Source: DAOUFU01 sp034429275
GTDB lineage: Bacteria > Chloroflexota > Anaerolineae > Aggregatilineales > Aggregatilineaceae
DNA length: 11,619 nt
Assembly: GCA_034429275.1 (NCBI GenBank)
Contig: DAOUFU010000137.1
Location: forward strand, 1 to 11,619
Direction: 5' to 3'
Shown here: positions 6,655-11,619 of the stretch, piece by piece
How positions within the stretch are numbered: the stretch's first letter is position 1
Layout: each line of letters begins with the position of its first letter
Program-made: the position numbers and the translations under genes
Notes under the pieces: model-generated
What the model saw: the letters and a program-made list of their open reading frames with translations, nothing else
Told to the model about the DNA's origin: nothing
The model's database searches: none

Positions 6655-9171
6655 CTACTGCTCGGCGAGACAGTTACCCAGCCCCATCACCACGCCGCCC
6701 TCGACCTGTCCCTGTAACATCTTGGGATTGATGGCACGCCCAACATCATTGGCCGCTACGATTTTGAGCACTTTCACCGCGCCCGTCTCCAGGTCCACTT
6801 CGACTAGCGCCGCCTGCGTAGCGTACGAAAAAGCGAAATGCATATCGCCGCCAGTGCCCAGAGGTTGAGTCGCCGGAGCGTCATATTGATAGCGCACCCT
6901 CGCCGCCCGGCCTTCGTGCTCCATCCAGCGCACAACATCGCCCAAGGCCACCGATGTCCCGTTGTGGCGCACCTGCCCATCATCAAAACGCAGGCTATCC
7001 GGCGAGACTCCCAAACGCTCAGCCGCCACCGCCGCCAGAGCATCGCGCAGTGTGATCGCCGCATGGCGGGCAGCGTTACCGCTCACAAAAGTCTGGCGCG
7101 AGGCGGTAGTTGGCCCGCCGTCGGGGGTCAGGTCGGTGTCGCTCAACAGCACGCGCACCTGGTTAACCGGCAAGCCCAACTCTTCCGCGGCAATCTGCGC
7201 CAGCACGATGCTGAGGCCCTGCCCCATATCTGCCGATGAAATTCGTACCTCAGCGTGTGAGTCGGGGTACATTTCCACTTCGGCAGTTGCGCGATCCGGT
7301 GCGCCGCCGCCCAACCCGGTGTTTTTGTAAGCGGCTGCCACGCCCCAGCCATACGCTTTGTGGCCTTCGCGCCATCCCCACTTGAACGTCTCCGGTTTCT
7401 CGGCACGAATCACCCGGTCAACCGATTCCAGCGTCTTGACCAGCCCCACACTCTCGCGCAAGAGCTGTCCTGTTGCAGTGACTTCACCGACCCGCTGCGC
7501 GTTTTTGATGCGGAACTCCACCGGGTCCATGCCCAACGCCTCGGCCACCAGGTCCATATTCTGCTCGACGGCGAATGCCGACTGGGTGACTCCAAAGCCG
7601 CGAAACGCGCCCGACGGTGGGTTGTTGGTATACATCACGTAGCAGTCAATCGCAGCGTTTGGCACCACATAGGGTCCGGTAGCATGTGTGGTGGCGCGCG
7701 TCATCACCTTGTCCGACAGGCTGGCATAGGCCCCGCCATCTCCATAGAGCGTCGCCTGGACCGCCGTAAGCGTGCCATCTCGCCGCGCGCCGGTTTTGAG
7801 CCGAATCACGGTAGCGTGGCGCTTGGGGTGAAACAGCAGCGATTCCTGGCGCGAATACAGCATCTTGACCGGGCGGCCTGTCACCTGGGCCAACATGGCA
7901 ACATGAATCTGCCCGGCGATGTCTTCCTTGCCGCCAAATCCGCCGCCAATCAGCGTCCCGCGCACACGTATCTGGTCTTCGGCCACGCCCAGCGCGCGCG
8001 CGGTCTGCCGCCTGTCGTCATAGGGAATCTGTGAGCCGACATAAATAGTCAGCTTAGGGTGCTCATCATCATACCCCGCCGGGACGCCAATGGCGCATTC
8101 GGGTTCCATAAAGGCGTGCTCGATGGTCGGGGTGCGGTATTCACGCTCGATGATCACATCCGCCTCGGCAAACCCCTGCGTCACGTCCCCATGTTTGACG
8201 GTGATATGCTTGAGCAGGTTGCCGGTGCTCCAATCCTCATGGACTTTGGGCGCATCCGGCGCGTGTGCGCTGATCGGATCGCCCACTACCGGCAGCGGCT
8301 CATATTCCACCGCGATCAGGTCGAGCGCCTGTTGAGCAATATCCTCGGTTTCAGCGGCGACAATCGCGACGGCATCCCCCATATAGCGCACTTTGTCCGC
8401 CGCGAGAACGGGCCAATCGCTGTACACCAGTCCGTGAATGTTGTCGCCGGGTACATCCCGGTGAGTCAGCACTGCTGCCACACCAGGCAGCGCGGCAGCG
8501 CGGCTGGTATCAATCGACAGGATGCGCGCATGGGGATACTTTGCGCGCAGTGTGCGCCCCACCAGCATTCCAGGAAAAGTATAGTCATCGGTGAAACGAG
8601 CGCGCCCTGTCACTTTATCAACCGCTTCCTGGGGCGGCACCGGGCGACCGACCGCCCGACCTGGCGCAACAGTTTGCGGCGCTTGCCAGGGAATCGCACC
8701 TTCACCGCGCAGCTCACTCGCCGCCGATTGAATCGCGTTGATCACGCTGGCATAGCCCGTGCAGCGGCACAAGGTATCTTTGAGCGCCACCTTGATGTCA
8801 TGCTCATCCGGCGTGGGGTTACCATCGAGCAGCGCCTTGGCCGTCATGATCAGCCCCGGCGTGCAGAATCCGCACTGCACCGCGCCATGCTCAATGAATG
8901 CCTGCTGCAAAGGGTGCAACTCGCCGCCCATCGCCAGTCCTTCAATCGTTGTGACTGAAGCTCCCTGCGCTTTGAAGGCGGGATAGATACACGAATCGAC
9001 CGGCAGACCGTCCACCAACACCGTACAGATACCGCACTCTGCTTCCTCACAGCCGATCTTGGTCCCGGTCAGGCCGAGGTCATAACGCAGCACTTGCGCC
9101 AGCGTGCGTGATTCAGGGACATCCAGCACTCGCGGTTGGCCGTTTACCGTCAGTCGTAGCTCGCTCATCAT
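6655..9171 (-). CDS. Xanthine dehydrogenase-type molybdenum hydroxylase, fused [2Fe-2S]/molybdopterin subunit, truncated by in-frame TAG
   Basis: The enzyme hydroxylates a heterocycle such as a purine at a molybdopterin centre and passes electrons via two [2Fe-2S] clusters to FAD. Residues 1-155 form the iron-sulfur part: Cys41/46/49/61 (plant ferredoxin type) and Cys100/103/135/137 (CGFC...CRC). From about 175 on comes the molybdopterin domain with GGGFGGKE (409-416), AFRGFG (522-527), MGQG (649-652) and the VGRAINP region (810-816). Glu416, Arg492 (in VMTRA) and Phe526 align, from memory, with bovine Glu802, Arg880 and Phe914, supporting purine-type specificity over aldehydes. The frame stops at codon 839 (TAG) where relatives have a residue such as Tyr before IVENG. 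The restored protein would be 937 residues. The start is ATG 9171 (or 9168), 13 nt after the FAD subunit. Without the downstream segment the catalytic Glu is missing. Confidence 0.9.
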   Translation of the reverse strand: MMSELRLTVNGQPRVLDVPESRTLAQVLRYDLGLTGTKIGCEEAECGICTVLVDGLPVDSCIYPAFKAQGASVTTIEGLAMGGELHPLQQAFIEHGAVQCGFCTPGLIMTAKALLDGNPTPDEHDIKVALKDTLCRCTGYASVINAIQSAASELRGEGAIPWQAPQTVAPGRAVGRPVPPQEAVDKVTGRARFTDDYTFPGMLVGRTLRAKYPHARILSIDTSRAAALPGVAAVLTHRDVPGDNIHGLVYSDWPVLAADKVRYMGDAVAIVAAETEDIAQQALDLIAVEYEPLPVVGDPISAHAPDAPKVHEDWSTGNLLKHITVKHGDVTQGFAEADVIIEREYRTPTIEHAFMEPECAIGVPAGYDDEHPKLTIYVGSQIPYDDRRQTARALGVAEDQIRVRGTLIGGGFGGKEDIAGQIHVAMLAQVTGRPVKMLYSRQESLLFHPKRHATVIRLKTGARRDGTLTAVQATLYGDGGAYASLSDKVMTRATTHATGPYVVPNAAIDCYVMYTNNPPSGAFRGFGVTQSAFAVEQNMDLVAEALGMDPVEFRIKNAQRVGEVTATGQLLRESVGLVKTLESVDRVIRAEKPETFKWGWREGHKAYGWGVAAAYKNTGLGGGAPDRATAEVEMYPDSHAEVRISSADMGQGLSIVLAQIAAEELGLPVNQVRVLLSDTDLTPDGGPTTASRQTFVSGNAARHAAITLRDALAAVAAERLGVSPDSLRFDDGQVRHNGTSVALGDVVRWMEHEGRAARVRYQYDAPATQPLGTGGDMHFAFSYATQAALVEVDLETGAVKVLKIVAANDVGRAINPKMLQGQVEGGVVMGLGNCLAEQ

Positions 9172-9184
9172 TGTCTCTCGTCTC

Positions 9185-10099
9185 TCACTCTATTCCTACC
9201 CCTTCGGGAACCGCCTCACCTGACCAGGCCCGCTCGGCAGCCAGGGGCAGAACGCGCCCCAACAGCACGCCGATCATGTCCTGCCGGTAATCGGCAGTCG
9301 CGCGGTAGGTGCTGGTACGCGGGCGCAGCGATTGGTGAGCTACCTCAACCGCGCGCGCTACCGCCGCCTCACCTACCGGTTGGCCGACCAGCGCCGCCTC
9401 GACGGCCTCCGCGCGCACCGGCACCTGGGCCACAGGGCCGATACAAATCCGCGCAGCCTCATACCGCTCACCGGAAGCATCCAGTCGTATCCAGGCCGCA
9501 CAGCCCAGAATCGGCAGTGCGACCCCCTGCGGTCGCATAATTCGCTTGAAGGCGCTGGCCTCGTGCACACCGCTCAGCGGTATACGGAAGCGAATCAATA
9601 AGTCACGACAGGAATCCAGCACCGACTGACCCGGCCCGCGATACATCGCCTGGATCGGCAGCCAGCGCCGTTCTCCGGCGATGATTGCTTCGGCTTCAGC
9701 ATCCAGCGCCACTAGCGAGGTCGTGCCGTCACCTGCGGGCAGCGCGTGAGCCACGTTGCCACCCAGTGTGCCCACATTACGCACCTGTGGCCCCCCGACC
9801 ACGCCACAGCTTTCAACCAGGCAAGTCGCCCGTGCCGCCGTCAGCCGGGATTGTACGATCCGGCTGTGGGTCACGCCCGCGCCGATGATCAGGCTGTCAC
9901 CTTCCTGGCGCAGCTCGGTAAGCTCAGGAATACGGGTGATATCGATCAAGGCCTCCACAGGCGGCATGTGACCATGCCGCAGGTCGAGCAGCAGATCGGT
10001 GCCGCCCGCGATGACGCGCGCCGCGCCGCCATAAGACTTGAGCAGAGCCAGCGCCTCATCAACCGAATCGGGGGTATGGTAATGCGTCCAGCCAGACAT
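9185..10099 (-). CDS. FAD-binding subunit of the molybdenum hydroxylase (xanthine dehydrogenase / CoxM family)
   Basis: A 304-residue FAD subunit that takes electrons from the [2Fe-2S] clusters and hands them to NAD+ or another acceptor. The flavin is held by VIAGGTDLLL (29-38) and by RNVGTLGGNVAHALPAGDG (107-125), both signatures of the molybdopterin dehydrogenase FAD-binding family. The C-terminal CO dehydrogenase flavoprotein-like domain follows from about 180. Length is normal for the family (~280-300). ATG 10099 is the only sensible start, with a weak GAGCG upstream. It is first in the operon, with the fused Fe-S/Mo subunit 13 nt downstream. The acceptor cannot be read from sequence. Confidence 0.92.
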   Translation of the reverse strand: MSGWTHYHTPDSVDEALALLKSYGGAARVIAGGTDLLLDLRHGHMPPVEALIDITRIPELTELRQEGDSLIIGAGVTHSRIVQSRLTAARATCLVESCGVVGGPQVRNVGTLGGNVAHALPAGDGTTSLVALDAEAEAIIAGERRWLPIQAMYRGPGQSVLDSCRDLLIRFRIPLSGVHEASAFKRIMRPQGVALPILGCAAWIRLDASGERYEAARICIGPVAQVPVRAEAVEAALVGQPVGEAAVARAVEVAHQSLRPRTSTYRATADYRQDMIGVLLGRVLPLAAERAWSGEAVPEGVGIE

Positions 10100-10246
10100 G
10101 GGATCGCTCGCTTCACTATGGATGACTCATTGAACTGCGGTTGGTATGGCGGCGGGCACTTTTCGATGAGCGAGGATGCTCAACGCCGGACCAACCCGCT
10201 CAGATGCCGGGCGATCCGACTCACCGCCAGAGGAATTGGAAAGCTC

Positions 10247-10277
10247 AAAAACCAGGGGCACGGAAAAACAACCGTGC
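10247..10277 (-). terminator. Weak intrinsic terminator-like hairpin in the leader
   Basis: The minus strand reads GCACGG, an 8-base loop, then CCGTGC (arms 10272-10277 and 10258-10263). Six further bases follow and then TTTTT at 10251-10247. The T-run is displaced from the stem, which weakens the case. It lies about 105 nt after the ABC ATPase stop and downstream of the promoter candidate at 10326-10355. It could therefore end the ABC transcript or act as an attenuator before the FAD subunit. Confidence 0.3.
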
Positions 10278-10325
10278 TCTTTCACAGTCAATCTATGGTA
10301 TCCAAATTTGAACATTATCAAAAGC

Positions 10326-10355
10326 AATATAACATAAATGTCTGCGCCTCTTCAA
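10326..10355 (-). promoter_or_regulatory. Candidate promoter of the xanthine dehydrogenase operon
   Basis: On the minus strand TTGAAG (10350-10355, 4 of 6) and TATATT (10326-10331, 5 of 6) are 18 bp apart in an AT-rich patch. A second possible -10, GATAAT, lies at 10314-10319 with CAGACA 19 bp upstream. Either would give a leader of about 210-220 nt. The -35 sits in the loop of the stem formed just after the ABC gene. Confidence 0.33.
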
Positions 10356-10382
10356 GCACTTTCGGCGCATTACGCAGGATAA

Positions 10383-11619
10383 TCACGCCTCGGTGGTTTC
10401 GGTATGCACGCCCGCCATCATCAGCCCCAACTGCTCGATGTCGGCCTGGCTGCGGTCCACGATACCCACGATCTCGCCCTCGTAGATGACGGCAATCCGG
10501 TCGGCCAGCGCGAGAATTTCATCCAGATCTTCGGAGATCAGCAGCATGGCCGTCCCCTTAGCGCGCTGTTCGAGCAGGCGCTGATGAATGTACTCCGTCG
10601 CGCCGATATCCACACCTCGTGTGGGCTGGGCAGCGATCAAAACCCGCGGCACGCGCGACAGCTCGCGCGCCAGCACCAGTTTTTGAATATTGCCACCCGA
10701 CAGGCTGCGGATCAGGGTCTGCTGGGTGGGCGTGCGGATATTGAAGTTGCGGATCAGGCGCGCTGCCACCTGGGCAATCGCGCGTGGACGTAGAAAAATG
10801 GACGTCGAGTACGGCTTCTGCCCATGATCCTGCAAGATCAGGTTCTCGGCTACCGTGAAATCTTTGATCACGCCATCGACCATGCGCTCTTCGGGGATGT
10901 ACGCCATCCCGCGCCGGTTCAACACTGACGGCGGCTGCCCGGTCACGTCCTGACCTTCGAGTGTGATCGTCCCGGCGGTCAATGGGCGCAGTCCGAAGAT
11001 CGCTTCGGCCAGTTCGCGCTGTCCATTCCCCGATACGCCCGCCAGCCCCACAATTTCGCCCGCCCGCAGAGTCAGCGATATTCCGCGCAGGGCTTCTGTC
11101 CCGCGGTCGCTATTGGCACGCAGCCCATCGAGCTTCAGCCGCACATCTTTTGCATCGACAGTTTCGCGCTCATACTGCAGCATCACCTCGCGCCCCACCA
11201 TCATCCGCGCCAGGCTTTGGCGAGTGGCCTCGCTCGTGGGCACCGTGCCCACGTTGCGACCATCGCGCAGCACCGTCACCCGATGACTGATCGAGAGTAC
11301 TTCGTGCAGTTTGTGCGAGATAAAGATCAGCGCGTGACCATCGTCCACCATGCGGCGCAGTGTCACAAACAGCTCGTCGACTTCTTGCGGGGTTAGCACG
11401 GCTGTCGGCTCGTCCAGGATCAGCAGCGCCGCACCACGATAGAGCGCTTTGATGATCTCAACACGCTGCCGCTCACCTACTGCCAGCTGCCACACCGGCA
11501 TGGAAGGGTCTACCGAGAGGCCGTAGGTCTGCGCGAGCTTGACAATACGCTCCGAGACCACGTCCAGATCGAGCAGCGGCTCCCGCGCCGATTTCATTCC
11601 CAGGGCCACGTTCTCGGCC
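10383..11619 (-). CDS. ABC transporter ATP-binding protein, nucleoside/simple-sugar type (5' end outside window)
   Basis: A cytoplasmic two-domain ATPase that powers uptake of nucleosides or simple sugars with a BMP-type lipoprotein and two permeases. The visible 411 residues begin inside the first ATPase domain (ENVALGM), so about 90 residues including the first Walker A are missing. Domain 1 shows the signature LAVGERQRVEI, Walker B ALLILDEPTA and switch His in FISHKLHEV. Domain 2 is degenerate as in this family: GVSGNGQREL replaces a Walker A (no Lys), the signature LSGGNIQKL is intact, and IAAQPTRGVDIGA lacks the Asp-Glu of Walker B. The AAQPTRG form is typical of the YufO/BMP nucleoside branch, whereas RbsA has LDEPTRG. 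Location before a purine-type hydroxylase fits nucleoside or purine uptake, an inference. GTG 11609 is internal and not the true start. Confidence 0.9.
   Translation of the reverse strand, partial: AENVALGMKSAREPLLDLDVVSERIVKLAQTYGLSVDPSMPVWQLAVGERQRVEIIKALYRGAALLILDEPTAVLTPQEVDELFVTLRRMVDDGHALIFISHKLHEVLSISHRVTVLRDGRNVGTVPTSEATRQSLARMMVGREVMLQYERETVDAKDVRLKLDGLRANSDRGTEALRGISLTLRAGEIVGLAGVSGNGQRELAEAIFGLRPLTAGTITLEGQDVTGQPPSVLNRRGMAYIPEERMVDGVIKDFTVAENLILQDHGQKPYSTSIFLRPRAIAQVAARLIRNFNIRTPTQQTLIRSLSGGNIQKLVLARELSRVPRVLIAAQPTRGVDIGATEYIHQRLLEQRAKGTAMLLISEDLDEILALADRIAVIYEGEIVGIVDRSQADIEQLGLMMAGVHTETTEA

Larger units (their letters stand above)
10100..10382. other. Leader/intergenic region upstream of the xanthine dehydrogenase operon
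   Basis: These 283 bp hold no supported gene. In minus-strand order they contain a 6-bp stem after the ABC gene (tgcgcc 10343-10348 with ggcgca 10364-10369, loop 15), an AT-rich patch with promoter-like hexamers (10314-10355), a terminator-like hairpin (10247-10277), and further short stems (for example a 5-bp tgagc/gctca stem near 10166-10183). I tried to match known purine riboswitch motifs and did not recognise one. Confidence 0.55.

Noticed and set aside
6655..6657. Selenocysteine recoding as the explanation of the interrupted hydroxylase gene
   Set aside because: Selenocysteine uses TGA, but this codon is TAG. The position corresponds to an ordinary residue and not to a catalytic Cys or selenium site.
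6640..6675. Frameshift as the cause of the split hydroxylase
   Set aside because: Both parts are in the same frame (starts differ by a multiple of 3), and the family sequence continues on the very next codon after the TAG.
10127..10327. 66-codon minus-strand frame in the leader of the xanthine dehydrogenase operon
   Set aside because: It would start with TTG, has no ribosome site, crosses the terminator-like hairpin and resembles no family.
1..11619. CRISPR arrays, insertion sequences, phage or plasmid elements, toxin-antitoxin or defence systems
   Set aside because: No spaced direct repeats, transposase, integrase, or defence-type domain was seen on either strand. All genes are metabolic or transport.

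Overview
All nine protein-coding genes (two cut by the window edges, one interrupted by a stop) lie on the minus strand, so transcription runs from the right end to the left end. The DNA is GC-rich with short AT-rich patches between operons. The gene content (ferredoxin-dependent 2-oxoacid oxidation, a molybdenum hydroxylase, a BMP-type nucleoside/sugar ABC ATPase) suggests an anaerobic or facultative bacterium. An Anaerolineae-like Chloroflexota is my best guess from gene style, but no marker gene in the window proves it.

Right part (about 6358-11619), a purine-related region. First comes the 3' portion of a two-domain ABC ATPase of the nucleoside/simple-sugar class. A leader of about 280 bp follows, holding promoter-like and hairpin elements. 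Then come the FAD subunit of a xanthine dehydrogenase-type molybdenum hydroxylase and a large subunit in which the [2Fe-2S] domains are fused to the molybdopterin domain. Residues that correspond, by alignment from memory, to the purine-binding Glu and Arg of bovine xanthine oxidoreductase are present. The large-subunit frame is cut by one in-frame TAG at codon 839. The remaining 98 codons, including the catalytic GVGE glutamate, are intact beyond it. A 12-bp hairpin follows the true end of the gene.

Left part (about 1-6211), a 2-oxoacid/amino-acid catabolic cluster. In transcription order it contains a GltD-like NADPH/FAD/Fe-S oxidoreductase, a PLP aminotransferase of the LysN/2-aminoadipate type, a 4-hydroxybutyrate-type CoA-transferase, a small 2x[4Fe-4S] ferredoxin (delta subunit), a VorB-type 2-oxoacid:ferredoxin oxidoreductase alpha subunit, and the start of the TPP-binding beta subunit, which runs off the left edge. 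A coherent reading is amino acid -> 2-oxoacid -> acyl-CoA + reduced ferredoxin -> free acid with CoA recycled, while the GltD-like protein links ferredoxin/NADPH or glutamate regeneration to this route. That pathway is inferred from gene neighbourhood and is not demonstrated.

Candidate promoters precede the GltD-like gene (with a palindrome in the -35/-10 spacer), the aminotransferase gene, and the xanthine dehydrogenase operon. No tRNA, rRNA, CRISPR array, insertion sequence or phage gene was seen.
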